Part shown: positions 26,420 to 35,033 of the stretch, piece after piece
Layout: the number at the start of each line of letters is the position of its first letter
Numbering within the stretch: the stretch's first letter is position 1
Assembly (NCBI RefSeq): GCF_001665835.1
Contig: NZ_LZSX01000032.1
Coordinates: 1-64,000, forward strand
DNA length: 64,000 bases
DNA from: Mycobacterium colombiense
Lineage (GTDB): Bacteria; Actinomycetota; Actinomycetes; Mycobacteriales; Mycobacteriaceae
Reading direction: 5' to 3'
The notes under the pieces: generated by a model
What the model was told of the DNA's origin: nothing
Databases searched by the model: none
What the model saw: only the letters and a program-made list of their open reading frames with translations
Made by a program: the position numbers and the translations under genes

Positions 26420-27583
26420 ATGGTTCTTGACTTTGCAGCAATCCCCCCGGAGATCACCTCCTCGCTCATGTACGCAGGCGCGGGCGCCGCGCCGCTGATG
26501 GCCGCCGCGACGTCCTACGCCAACCTGGCCGCCGAGGTGAGCAGCACCGCGACCCAGTGGGAGTCGATCACCTCGTTGCTGACCAGCGAGCAGTGGACGG
26601 GCGGCGGCTCGGCTGCGGCCGCGGCCGCAGCCCAGCCGATTATCGCCTACCTGACCGAAACGGCGGCGACGCTCGAGCAGGCGAGCGCGCAGGCCATGGC
26701 CTCGGCGGCCGCCTACGAGGCCGCGTTCGCGGCGACGGTGCCGCCGCCGGTGATCGCGGCCAACCGGACGCTGCTGGCGACGCTCGTGGCCACCAACTTC
26801 CTGGGCATCAACTCGGCCGCGATCGCCGCCACGGAAGCGCAGTACGCGGCGATGTGGGCGCAGGACGCCGCCATGATGGCCGCGTACCAGGCCGCCTCGG
26901 CGGCAGCGGGGGTCCTGACGCCCGTGACGCCGCTGGCATCGACCACCAACCCGGCGGCTGCCGGGGCGGCGGACAGCACCGCGCTCGCCGCCGACTCCAC
27001 GGGCGGGACGGTCCAGGCGTTGGCAGCTCCCCTCGCCGCAGCGCCCGCCGCCGTCGACCCCACGCTGCCCTTCCAGACCACCGGCATCCTGTCCTCGATC
27101 GACAACTTCCTCGGCACGCCGTCGGTCTTCAACGCCATCAACGGCGGGGTCAACACCGGGGCATGGTTCACCATGAACGCCATCCCGACGGCCGTATCCC
27201 TGGGACACACCCTGGGCACCGTGCCGTCGATCCCGTTCGCGCTCACCGACTCCGTCACGCCGCTCGCCGGCGGGATGGTGCCGGGCACCATGGTGGGCTC
27301 GGTGTCGGGCGCGGGAGCGTCGGCGGCCCTGGGCGAGGCCTCCGCGGTCGGCGGCCTCTCGGTACCGGCCGGTTGGTCCGCGGCCGCGCCGGCGACTGCG
27401 GCGGCTTCGGCCGCCGCCCCGCTCGAGGGCTCGGGCTGGACCGCCGCGGCCGAGGCGGAGCCGGTCACCGCGATGCCCGGCATGCCCGGAATGGCGGGGG
27501 CAGCAAAGGGCGCCGGCGCCTACGGCGCCGGGCCGCGGTACGGCTTCAAGCCGATCGTCATGCCCAAACAGGTTGTCGTCTGA
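26420..27583 (+). CDS. PPE family protein, SVP subfamily (PPE15-like)
   Basis: This 387-residue PPE protein forms the partner of the upstream PE protein for type VII export. The first 180 residues are the PPE domain with the PPE motif itself in MVLDFAAIPPEITSSLMYAG, a WxG-like SEQWTGGGSAAAA turn, and AQDAAMMAAYQAASAAAG at the end. The SVP motif (GGLSVPAGWSAAAP) lies in the C-terminal part and the protein ends GFKPIVMPKQVVV. The ATG at 26,420 has an AAAAGGAGCGG ribosome site, and this fixes the start against a longer in-frame reading. It is 58 bases after the PE gene, and the Esx genes follow after 159 bases. Confidence 0.92.
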   Translation: MVLDFAAIPPEITSSLMYAGAGAAPLMAAATSYANLAAEVSSTATQWESITSLLTSEQWTGGGSAAAAAAAQPIIAYLTETAATLEQASAQAMASAAAYEAAFAATVPPPVIAANRTLLATLVATNFLGINSAAIAATEAQYAAMWAQDAAMMAAYQAASAAAGVLTPVTPLASTTNPAAAGAADSTALAADSTGGTVQALAAPLAAAPAAVDPTLPFQTTGILSSIDNFLGTPSVFNAINGGVNTGAWFTMNAIPTAVSLGHTLGTVPSIPFALTDSVTPLAGGMVPGTMVGSVSGAGASAALGEASAVGGLSVPAGWSAAAPATAAASAAAPLEGSGWTAAAEAEPVTAMPGMPGMAGAAKGAGAYGAGPRYGFKPIVMPKQVVV

Positions 27584-27742
27584 CAGGGTCCGCTGATATG
27601 GGCAGAAGGGGGTACATGTCACCCATTTGAGGCGAGCAATTAACCGGCAGGCCGTAGTCTATTTACAACACGGCCACCACCGCATCAATTACAACTGTTA
27701 AGACTTCGGCGAACTGAAGCTTCAAGATAGGAGACAGCCGAC

Positions 27743-28039
27743 ATGGCAACACGTTTTATGACCGACCCGCACGAGATGCGGGCGATGGCGGGCCGCTTCG
27801 AGGTGCACGCCCAGACCGTTGAGGACGAGGCTCGCAAGATGTGGGCGTCGTCGATGAACATCGCCGGCTCGGGCTGGAGCGGTCAGGCCCAGGCCACCTC
27901 GTACGACACCATGGGACAGGTCAACCAGGCCTTCCGCAACATCGTCAACATGCTCCACGGAGTGCGCGACGGACTGATTCGCGACGCGAACAACTACGAG
28001 CAGCAAGAGCAGGCCTCGCAGCAGATCCTCGGCAGCTAG
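27743..28039 (+). CDS. WxG100 protein, EsxJ-like (CFP-10 partner type)
   Basis: This 98-residue WxG100 protein is secreted by an ESX type VII system, most likely as a heterodimer with the next gene product. It forms a helical hairpin with WSG at the turn in [10 protein letters not shown] (about residue 43), and the C-terminal secretion signal is NNYEQQEQ (YxxxE). The terminal QQILGS resembles the QILSS subfamily of Mtb9.9 proteins. The ATG at 27,743 has an AGGAGA ribosome site. It is 44 bases from the second Esx gene. Synteny with Rv1038c supports the EsxJ comparison, but paralogues are so similar that I give no symbol. Confidence 0.92.
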   Translation: MATRFMTDPHEMRAMAGRFEVHAQTVEDEARKMWASSMNIAGSGWSGQAQATSYDTMGQVNQAFRNIVNMLHGVRDGLIRDANNYEQQEQASQQILGS

Positions 28040-28083
28040 CAGTCGAAGCGGCTGTCGCCCAACACTTTTAAGGAGCTAAGCAA

Positions 28084-28368
28084 ATGAGCATCAATTACCA
28101 GTTCGGCGATGTAGACGCCCACGGTGCCTTGATCCGCGCCCAGGCCGCGTCCTTGGAGGCCGAGCACCAGGCCATCGTTCGCGATGTGCTTGCTGCCGGC
28201 GACTTCTGGGGCGGTGCGGGTTCGGTGGCATGCCAGGAGTTCATCACCCAGTTGGGTCGCAACTTCCAGGTCATCTACGAGCAGGCCAACTCCCACGGAC
28301 AGAAGGTTCAGTCCGCGGGCAGCAACATGGCCAGCACCGACAGCGCCGTCGGGTCCTCCTGGGCCTGA
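28084..28368 (+). CDS. WxG100 protein, EsxI-like (ESAT-6 type)
   Basis: This 94-residue WxG100 protein is the ESAT-6-type partner of the previous gene product. It has a first helix (GALIRAQAASLEAEHQAI), a WGG turn in GDFWGGAGSV at about residue 43, and a second helix ending near SSWA. It lacks a YxxxD/E signal, consistent with the usual asymmetry in which only the CFP-10 type partner carries the signal. The ATG at 28,084 has AAGGAG as ribosome site. A strong terminator follows 16 bases after its stop, so it is the last gene of the module. Confidence 0.92.
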   Translation: MSINYQFGDVDAHGALIRAQAASLEAEHQAIVRDVLAAGDFWGGAGSVACQEFITQLGRNFQVIYEQANSHGQKVQSAGSNMASTDSAVGSSWA

Positions 28369-28384
28369 CACCTCGTTTCGACAC

Positions 28385-28421
28385 CGGGGCCGCACACCAC
28401 TTGGTGTGCGGCCCCGTTTTT
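28385..28421 (+). terminator. Strong intrinsic terminator after the esx pair
   Basis: A perfect 15-bp stem (cggggccgcacacca with tggtgtgcggccccg and a two-base centre) is followed directly by five T. It terminates the PE-PPE-esx transcript. The opposing PPE gene ends 60 bases further on, but the upstream side has no A-tract, so it works in one direction only. Confidence 0.92.
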
Positions 28422-28480
28422 CGGTAAGCGAACGGGCTTGTGCCGCAACGGCGCAAGCCCGATTTGTTGCCGGGCTCCGG

Positions 28481-29833
28481 CTATCCGGCCACCGGCGAAC
28501 GCGGAAACAGCGACGGGCGCAAACCGATTCGGTGTGCCCCACCGTCGGACTCGCGGCCGACCATCGCGCCCAGCGGCAGCTTGGAAATGCCGGTGCCGCT
28601 GGCCGGGGATGACACCGCGCCCACCGTCCCGGGTGCGGCGGCGTCGAAAGCCGGCAGCGGCGCGACGGACGAAACCGTCTCGGCCCACGTCGGAGGCACC
28701 GACAGGGTTCCGAGCGACGACGCTTGGCCCACACTCGCCGAGGTGGTCGCGCCGAGTCCCCCCATCGGCCCAAGGCTTCCCAGCGCGCCCAAGCTTCCCA
28801 AGCCCGGGGCCGCACCCCCTTCGGCGCCGATGATCGAACCGGCACCCTCCATGTCGAGTCCCAGGCCGTACACGTCCATCGCGACTCCAGCGCCGTCGCC
28901 GCCCAACCCGGCACCGTCGGCGCCCAGGCCGGCAAAATCGGAACCCAGCCCGATCGCATCCGACGCCAGACCGGCCGCCTCCCCGGATCCCGCGGCACCG
29001 CCGAGCGCGGAGCCGACGCCCTGCACGGCCCCCAGCCCGGTGCTCGCGCCCTTGGTGGCGCCTTTACTGGTACCCGACAAACTCGATAGCGCGCTGATCG
29101 GGGCGGAGGCTCCGGACGACCCCAGCGACGCCCCCGTGCCCATCGCGGCCGGCGACAGCCCCGTGCTCGTAGAAGAGCCCGGGGTGGACAGGCTCTGCAG
29201 CGCTTGCGGCACCGAGGACATCGCGTGTGCCGAGGCCGTCTGGGCGTGGCCGCCGGCCTGCGCCGCGGTCGCGTGAGCGACCGCGGCGGCCTGACCGGTC
29301 ACGCCGCCGGGATTCGTCGTCTGTGGTGGTGGCGGGAACGCGCTGAAGGTCGAGGCGGTAGCCGAACTGGCCGCATATCCGTACATCGCGGCGGCGTCCT
29401 GGGCCCACATCTCGCCGTACTGCGCCTCGGTGGCCATGATGGCGGGGGTGTTCTGCCCGATGAAGTTGGTCGCGACCAAGGTCATCAGCTGGGCGCGGTT
29501 GGCCGCGATGAGCGGCGGTGGCACCGTCATCGCGTACGCGGTTTCGTACGCGGCCGTGGCGGCCGCGGCCTGCAGGCCCGACTGCTCGCACTGCTCGGCG
29601 GTTGCCCGCAGCCACAACACGTAGGGCGCGACGGCGGCCGCCATCGACATCGACGTCGGACCCAGCCAATCGTTGGTCAGGGTGGCAATCACCGATTCGT
29701 ATCCGCCGGCGGCGGCGCTCAGCTCGGCGGCTAGTGCGTCCCACGCCGCCGCGGCGGCCAGCAGCGTCCCGGGGCCCGGCCCCAGATACATCCGCCCGGA
29801 GTTGATTTCCGGGGGCAATGCGCCGAAATCCAT
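28481..29833 (-). CDS. PPE family protein, SVP-type (additional PPE)
   Basis: This is a 450-residue PPE protein on the opposite strand. The PPE domain covers about residues 1-175 ([20 protein letters not shown] at the start, [12 protein letters not shown] as the turn, [18 protein letters not shown] at the end). A long Gly/Ala/Ser-rich region follows. The SVP motif [12 protein letters not shown] and a short tail ([12 protein letters not shown]) are at the C-terminus. No PE partner is next to it, so it may pair with the PE protein of the neighbouring module, to which it converges. I do not recall a PPE gene at this site in H37Rv. The ATG at 29,833 gives the canonical MDFGALPPE start. Confidence 0.9.
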   Translation of the reverse strand: MDFGALPPEINSGRMYLGPGPGTLLAAAAAWDALAAELSAAAGGYESVIATLTNDWLGPTSMSMAAAVAPYVLWLRATAEQCEQSGLQAAAATAAYETAYAMTVPPPLIAANRAQLMTLVATNFIGQNTPAIMATEAQYGEMWAQDAAAMYGYAASSATASTFSAFPPPPQTTNPGGVTGQAAAVAHATAAQAGGHAQTASAHAMSSVPQALQSLSTPGSSTSTGLSPAAMGTGASLGSSGASAPISALSSLSGTSKGATKGASTGLGAVQGVGSALGGAAGSGEAAGLASDAIGLGSDFAGLGADGAGLGGDGAGVAMDVYGLGLDMEGAGSIIGAEGGAAPGLGSLGALGSLGPMGGLGATTSASVGQASSLGTLSVPPTWAETVSSVAPLPAFDAAAPGTVGAVSSPASGTGISKLPLGAMVGRESDGGAHRIGLRPSLFPRSPVAG

Positions 29834-30535
29834 TGTCTTCCTTAATCCTAGAAAAGTTTGCTGGACCGGCCGGACGCGACGAACAGCGCCGGCCCGCGGT
29901 CACTCAGCCGCCGCATGGCGCCCGCCGGCCGTGCGGTCCCGCGTCGTGCGCGGCCGATTCGGCACGGGCGGGTAAGGACGAACCGTTGGCTCCCCGGTCG
30001 ACGCCCGTTCTGCGGCCCGAAACGCGACGCCCGCCGGGGAAGGGATGCGCCGTATCCGCGATGCCCACCGTCGTGCGCGTCGGGGCGTCGCAGCGGATCC
30101 GGGTCGGCACCGCGCTCAATGTTTGGGGCTTCGCGCAAACGCGCTGCGCCACGAAAAACATGTCAATGAACCACTATTCGTAACACGATGTGACTTGGAA
30201 GTTGTGCAGATCGGGACACCGTCGTCCCCCGCCGTCGTGCGCACGTTTTGATCAATCGACGACATTCGCTGCACCGCAGCGGTTGCGCTTTAGATGAAAT
30301 CGATTCTGGCACCGTTGGTTTGGCGACCGCGACCATGTACGGGATCGCGTCCGTCAAGCCAACGACTCTGCATTTCAGTATTTTTCGGATGTCGATTCAT
30401 CTCAAGGCGACACACGCGGCACATAGAGAACACATATTTGAGCCGCACCGCCTGTGATCTGGCGAACAGGCCTACATTTGAGAATTCTATGAACTCCGTG
30501 ACAGTCCTGTGTGTGGCTTGCCAGAATGTAGGAGC
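29834..30535. other. Long intergenic region upstream of trcR
   Basis: This 700-base gap separates the divergent PPE gene and trcR. The right-hand half (about 30,160-30,535) is clearly more AT-rich than its surroundings and contains the near-repeats acatatttgag and acatttgag at about 30,433 and 30,472. Short frames occur but none has a ribosome site or protein-like composition. TrcR is reported to bind an AT-rich region in its own promoter, so the AT-rich half is a reasonable operator and promoter region. Confidence 0.4.
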
Positions 30536-31309
30536 ATGACCGCAATGTCGGGGTACTCAGGCGCGCAACGCCCACGCCAAGCCATCCTGGGGCAGCTGCC
30601 CAGGATCTACCGTGCCGACGGGTCACCCATCAGGGTTTTGCTGGTCGACGACGAGCCGGCGCTGACCAATCTGGTGAAGATGGCGCTGCACTACGAAGGC
30701 TGGGTTGTCGACATCGCCCACAACGGGCGCGAGGCCATGGCCAAGTTCGACCGGGTCAGCCCCGACGTCCTCGTCCTCGACATCATGCTTCCCGACGTGG
30801 ACGGATTGCGGATCCTGGAACGCATCCGCCAATCCGATGCCTATACCCCCACGCTCTTCCTCACCGCGCGCGACTCGGTGATGGACCGCGTCACCGGTCT
30901 GACCGCGGGCGCCGACGACTACATGACCAAGCCGTTCAGCCTCGAGGAGCTGGTCGCCCGGCTGCGCGGGTTGCTCCGCCGCTCCGGCCAGCAGCCCACG
31001 CCGACGGCCGAAACCCTCAAGGTCGGCAACCTCAAGGTCGACAGCGCCAGCCGGGAAGTCACCCGTGATGGCGACCCGATATCGCTGTCCTCCACCGAAT
31101 TCGAATTGTTGCGCTTCCTCATGCGCAATCCGCGCCGTGCCCTGAGCCGCACCGAGATCCTGGACCGCGTCTGGAATTACGACTTCGCCGGCCGCACCAG
31201 CATCGTGGATCTCTACATCTCGTACCTGAGGAAGAAGATCGACTCCGGGCGCGAACCGATGATTCATACCGTCCGCGGTGTGGGGTACATGCTGCGGCCG
31301 GCGGAATGA
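30536..31309 (+). CDS. trcR: Response regulator TrcR (OmpR family)
   Basis: This 257-residue response regulator has a receiver domain at about residues 30-145 (LVDDEP acidic pocket, LVLDIMLPDVDG phosphorylation aspartate, ADDYMTKPFS) and a winged-helix DNA-binding domain (SSTEFELLRFLMRNP, HTVRGVGYMLRP). It starts at the ATG at 30,536, giving the 257 residues I recall for M. tuberculosis TrcR. AGGAG lies only one base from that ATG, so an ATG at 30,545 is possible. It overlaps trcS by four bases (ATGA), so the two are translationally coupled. The Rv1057 homologue at 17-18 kb is a known candidate target. Confidence 0.92.
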   Translation: MTAMSGYSGAQRPRQAILGQLPRIYRADGSPIRVLLVDDEPALTNLVKMALHYEGWVVDIAHNGREAMAKFDRVSPDVLVLDIMLPDVDGLRILERIRQSDAYTPTLFLTARDSVMDRVTGLTAGADDYMTKPFSLEELVARLRGLLRRSGQQPTPTAETLKVGNLKVDSASREVTRDGDPISLSSTEFELLRFLMRNPRRALSRTEILDRVWNYDFAGRTSIVDLYISYLRKKIDSGREPMIHTVRGVGYMLRPAE

Positions 31310-32835
31310 CCCGAGACACAGACAGCACCCCCGGGGTCTTTCCCCGGTGGTTCCCCCATTCGCTACGGCGCCAACTGCTGTTGGGGGTGCTGGCCGTGGT
31401 CAGCGTGGTGCTGGTGACGGTCGGGATCGTCTCGGTGCTCAGCCTGCGCGGCTATGTCAACATCATGAGCGATGCCGATGTCGCCGAGTCCCTGGACGCG
31501 TTCAGCCACCAGTACACCAAATACCGCAACGGCGAACATGTCTCGCTGCATCCCGGCACCCCGCCCATCGCACAGGCGATGCTGGAATTCACCGGAGAGA
31601 CGCCCGGAAACCTGATCGCCGTGCTGCACAACGGCACCGTGATCGGGTCTGCGGTTTTCTCCGAAGACGAACCGAAATCCGCGCCGGCCGACGTCGTCCG
31701 CGACCTGCAAGCACAGACGTGGAGTGACGGGCCGCCGCGCACCGAAATCCTCGGCAGGCTGGGGCCTTACCGCGTCGACAGCACCGTCGCCGGGTCCGAC
31801 GTCCTGGTGGTCGGGGTGTCGCAGAACCTCGCCGACCGGATCATCGCCCGCAAACAGCTCACCACCATCGTGCTCACCGCGGCGGCGCTGGTGCTCACCG
31901 CCGGACTCACCATCTGGGTGGTCGGTTACACGCTTCGTCCGCTGCGCCGGCTGGCGTCGATCGCGGCCGGCGTCGCCGCCATGCCGCTCACCGACGATGA
32001 CCACCGGATCAGCGTCCGGGTGCCACCGCAAGACACCAACCCGCAAAATGAAGTCGGGATCGTCGGGCACACGCTGAACCGCTTGCTGGACAACGTCGAC
32101 AGTGCGCTGGCGCATCGGGTCGACTCGGATCTGCGGCAGCGCCAGTTCATCACCGACGCCAGCCACGAATTACGTACACCGCTGGCGGCCATTCAGGGCT
32201 ATGCCGAACTCACCCGCCAGGACAGTTCAGCGCTGCCGCCGACGACCGAATACGCGTTGGCCCGAATCGAGTCCGAGGCCCGACGGATGGCTTCGCTCGT
32301 CGACGAGTTGCTCCTGCTCTCCCGCCTGGGCGAAGGGCAAGACCTGCAGTCCGAGGACGTCGACCTGGCCGAGGTGGTCAGCAACGCGGTGAATGACGCG
32401 ACCGTGGCGGCGTCGACGCATCACTGGGTCAAAGATCTGCCCGAGGAGCCGGTCTGGGTGCGCGGCGATCACGCCCGGTTACATCAACTGGTCAGCAATC
32501 TGCTCAGCAACGCCCGCGTGCACACCCCGCCGGGGGTCACGGTGACGACCGGAATCACCTGCCGCCGTGACGGTCCCGGGGCGCCCTACGCGGAACTGAC
32601 GGTCACCGACGACGGTCCCGGCATCGACGCGGAGCTGCTGCCCAAGTTGTTCGAACGGTTCGTTCGGGCCGACAAGTCGAGATCCAACGGCTCGGGCAAT
32701 GGGCTGGGTCTGGCCATCGTCAGCTCGATCGTCAAGGCCCATCATGGTTCGGTCACCGCCGAATCCAACGAGAGCAGCACGGTGTTCCGGGTGCGGCTGC
32801 CCTTGATCTCGAGCGCCGACAAAACACCACGTTAA
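31306..32835 (+). CDS. trcS: Sensor histidine kinase TrcS
   Basis: This 509-residue membrane sensor kinase is the partner of TrcR. The first membrane segment (LLLGVLAVVSVVLVTVGIVS) is followed by an exterior sensor domain of about 125 residues and a second segment (IVLTAAALVLTAGLTIWVVG). A HAMP linker precedes the HisKA domain with the phosphorylated histidine in ASHELRTPLAAIQG, and an ATPase domain (NLLSNARVHTP, DDGPGIDAELLPKLFERF, GLGLAIV) follows. It overlaps trcR by four bases. The signal it senses is not known. It ends 354 bases before a tiny ORF that starts the kdp operon. Confidence 0.92.
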   Translation: MTRDTDSTPGVFPRWFPHSLRRQLLLGVLAVVSVVLVTVGIVSVLSLRGYVNIMSDADVAESLDAFSHQYTKYRNGEHVSLHPGTPPIAQAMLEFTGETPGNLIAVLHNGTVIGSAVFSEDEPKSAPADVVRDLQAQTWSDGPPRTEILGRLGPYRVDSTVAGSDVLVVGVSQNLADRIIARKQLTTIVLTAAALVLTAGLTIWVVGYTLRPLRRLASIAAGVAAMPLTDDDHRISVRVPPQDTNPQNEVGIVGHTLNRLLDNVDSALAHRVDSDLRQRQFITDASHELRTPLAAIQGYAELTRQDSSALPPTTEYALARIESEARRMASLVDELLLLSRLGEGQDLQSEDVDLAEVVSNAVNDATVAASTHHWVKDLPEEPVWVRGDHARLHQLVSNLLSNARVHTPPGVTVTTGITCRRDGPGAPYAELTVTDDGPGIDAELLPKLFERFVRADKSRSNGSGNGLGLAIVSSIVKAHHGSVTAESNESSTVFRVRLPLISSADKTPR

Positions 32836-32962
32836 CTCGCCGACGGTGATCCCGCCGGGCATGGACGTCGTTGCCGCAGAACGTGATTGACGGCCGGGGC
32901 GGTTCCTTCGCCCGGTCGCCGAAGCGGCGGTGAGGCGACGCGCGGATGCGGCCGCCTGGGGG

Positions 32963-33012
32963 CGTTAAGAAACCGTAAAGGTGCAGTGTGCGCCCGTTAG
33001 GAAACCGTCAAT
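32963..33012. promoter_or_regulatory. Direct-repeat operator candidate upstream of kdpF
   Basis: Two words, cgttaagaaaccgt (32,963) and cgttaggaaaccgt (32,995), differ by one base and are 32 bases apart, about three DNA turns. Each contains a pair of half-sites (GTTAAG and GTAAAG; GTTAGG and GTCAAT) 11 bases apart, the arrangement expected for OmpR-type dimers. They lie about 180-230 bases upstream of the first ATG of the kdp operon, so KdpE is the natural candidate binder; TrcR is the alternative. No gene is visible in the remainder of the gap 32,836-33,189. Confidence 0.5.
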
Positions 33013-33189
33013 CGAACGCCCCGACGGATGACGTCCCGATAATTTCGAGCTGATCTTGGCTGGCGAGACTGTCGCTTGATGGTGGTGACCCGCGACGCCC
33101 GGCTCCGGCCGCGCTTGCGATCACCACATCCTGTGGCTGACTCACCGAGGTCCCTTTCGTATGCACTGTGATCGGCGCGGGACGGAGAA

Positions 33190-33276
33190 ATGATGGGCGT
33201 GGTGGTTTACCTCGTGCTGACCGTGGCGGTGTTCGCCGTACTCGGCCTGGCTCAGAAGTTGGTCGAGCGGCTGTGA
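33190..33276 (+). CDS. 28-residue membrane peptide upstream of kdpF
   Basis: ATG ATG opens a 29-codon frame encoding MMGVVVYLVLTVAVFAVLG followed by LAQKLVERL. It contains one hydrophobic helix of about 17 residues and a charged end, like a small membrane peptide. GGAG lies four bases upstream, and its stop overlaps the GTG start of kdpF by four bases (GTGA), so the two are translationally coupled. The location and shape match the small subunits of Kdp pumps, but I do not know a name for it. It was not in any gene list I can recall for this region. Confidence 0.6.
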   Translation: MMGVVVYLVLTVAVFAVLGLAQKLVERL

Positions 33277-33362
33277 ACTACCAAAATGCGATCGGCTTGG
33301 TGCTTTCCATCGTCATCGCGCTCTACCTCGGGGGCGCCCTGCTGTTCCCGGAGAGGTTCTAA
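33273..33362 (+). CDS. kdpF: Potassium-transporting ATPase small subunit KdpF
   Basis: KdpF is a 29-residue peptide, one transmembrane helix plus the ending LLFPERF, which agrees with the FPE(R/K)F end of KdpF proteins. It stabilises the KdpABC potassium pump. It starts at the GTG at 33,273, overlapping the preceding peptide by four bases, and its stop is directly adjacent to the GTG of kdpA. This small gene is easily missed in annotation, but its position and motif leave little doubt. Confidence 0.9.
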   Translation: MNYQNAIGLVLSIVIALYLGGALLFPERF

Positions 33363-35033
33363 GTGAACACGACAACGGCCGGGGTACTTTTCTTCGTCGT
33401 CCTCGTCGCGGCGGTGGTGGTCGTCCACGTGCCCTTCGGGGACTACATGTTTCGGGTGTACACCTCGGAGAAGGACCTCTATGCCGAGCGGGCGATCTAC
33501 CGACTGATCGGGGTCGATGCCCGTTCGGAGCAGACATGGGGTGCCTACGCCCGCAGCGTGTTGGCGTTCTCGTCGGTCAGCATCATGTTCCTGTTTGTGT
33601 TGCAGCTGGTACAGGGCAAGCTGCCGTTACATCTGCATGATCCGGCCACAAAGATGACGCCCTCGATGGCGTGGAACACCGCGGTCAGCTTCGTCACCAA
33701 CACCAACTGGCAGGCCTACTCCGGTGAATCCACGCAGGGCCATCTGGTGCAGATGGCCGGCCTGGCGGTGCAGAACTTCGTCTCGGCCGCCGTCGGGATG
33801 GCGGTGGCCGTCGCGCTGGTGCGCGGGTTTGCCCGCAAACGCACCGGCGAGCTCGGCAACTTCTGGGTCGACCTGGTCCGCGGAACGCTTCGCATCCTGC
33901 TGCCCATCGCCGTCCTCAGCGCGATCCTGCTGGTCGCCGGCGGGGCGATCCAGAACTTCCACCTGCACGACCAGATGGTCACCACCGTCAACGGAACTCA
34001 GCAGACGATTACCGGCGGCCCGGTGGCCAGCCAGGAGGTCATCAAGGAGCTCGGCACCAACGGCGGCGGCTTCTACAACGCGAACTCGGCTCACCCGTTC
34101 GAGAACCCGACCGTATGGACCAACTGGCTGGAGATCTTTTTGATCCTGGTGATCGGCTTCTCGCTGCCGCGCACCTTCGGTCGGATGGTGGGTAACACCA
34201 AGCAGGGCTTCGCGATTGCGGCCGTGATGGCGACGCTCTACACGGCCAGCACGACGTTCATGCTGTGGTTTCAGGTCCAACACCACGGGACCGTGCCGAC
34301 CTCGATCGGCTCTGCGATGGAGGGAGTCGAGCAGCGCTTCGGCGTCACCGACTCGGGGGTGTTCGCCGCCGCGACGACGCTCACCTCCACCGGGGCCGTG
34401 GACTCGACTCACGACTCTCTCACCAGCCTGGGCGGCATGATCGCGATGTTCAACATGCAGCTGGGCGAGGTCGCCCCCGGCGGCACCGGGTCCGGCCTGT
34501 ACGGCATCCTGATGCTGGCGGTGATCACCGTTTTCGTCGCCGGGCTGATGGTCGGGCGTACTCCCGAATATCTCGGCAAGAAGATCACCCCGCGCGAGAT
34601 CAAGCTTGCCGCAAGCTATTTCCTGGTCACACCGTTGATCGTGCTGACCGGCACCGCGATCGCGATGGCGCTGCCCGGCGAGCGGGCCGGCATGCTCAAC
34701 GGCGGACCGCACGGACTCTCCGAGGTGCTCTACGCGTTCACCTCGGCGGCCAACAACAACGGGTCGGCCTTCGCCGGGCTGAGCGCCAACACCGACTGGT
34801 ACAACACGGCTCTCGGCCTGGCCATGGCGTTCGGCCGGTTTCTGCCCATCGTGTTGGTGCTGGCCCTGGCCGGGTCACTGGCCAGGCAGGGCAGCACACC
34901 GGATTCGGCGGGCACCTTGCCCACGCACCGGCCGCAGTTCGTGGGCATGGTCGCCGGCGTCACGTTGATTGTCGTTGCCCTCACGTTCTTGCCCATGCTC
35001 GCGCTCGGGCCTCTCGCTGAAGGGATCCACTGA
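33363..35033 (+). CDS. kdpA: Potassium-transporting ATPase A subunit KdpA
   Basis: KdpA is the 556-residue membrane subunit that binds and translocates K+ in the high-affinity Kdp pump. Selectivity-filter-like loops are visible in [37 protein letters not shown] and [14 protein letters not shown], spread among about ten hydrophobic segments. GTG start at 33,363 directly after the kdpF stop. It overlaps kdpB by one base (TGATG). The length is normal for the family and no motif is missing. Confidence 0.95.
   Translation: MNTTTAGVLFFVVLVAAVVVVHVPFGDYMFRVYTSEKDLYAERAIYRLIGVDARSEQTWGAYARSVLAFSSVSIMFLFVLQLVQGKLPLHLHDPATKMTPSMAWNTAVSFVTNTNWQAYSGESTQGHLVQMAGLAVQNFVSAAVGMAVAVALVRGFARKRTGELGNFWVDLVRGTLRILLPIAVLSAILLVAGGAIQNFHLHDQMVTTVNGTQQTITGGPVASQEVIKELGTNGGGFYNANSAHPFENPTVWTNWLEIFLILVIGFSLPRTFGRMVGNTKQGFAIAAVMATLYTASTTFMLWFQVQHHGTVPTSIGSAMEGVEQRFGVTDSGVFAAATTLTSTGAVDSTHDSLTSLGGMIAMFNMQLGEVAPGGTGSGLYGILMLAVITVFVAGLMVGRTPEYLGKKITPREIKLAASYFLVTPLIVLTGTAIAMALPGERAGMLNGGPHGLSEVLYAFTSAANNNGSAFAGLSANTDWYNTALGLAMAFGRFLPIVLVLALAGSLARQGSTPDSAGTLPTHRPQFVGMVAGVTLIVVALTFLPMLALGPLAEGIH

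Noticed and set aside
30163..30457. Short frames on both strands upstream of trcR
   Set aside because: They overlap each other, lack ribosome sites and show no protein-like pattern.
32836..33189. A possible c-di-AMP or potassium riboswitch in the kdp leader
   Set aside because: I could not recognise any conserved riboswitch core. A covariance-model search (Infernal/Rfam ydaO) would decide; a significant hit would support it.
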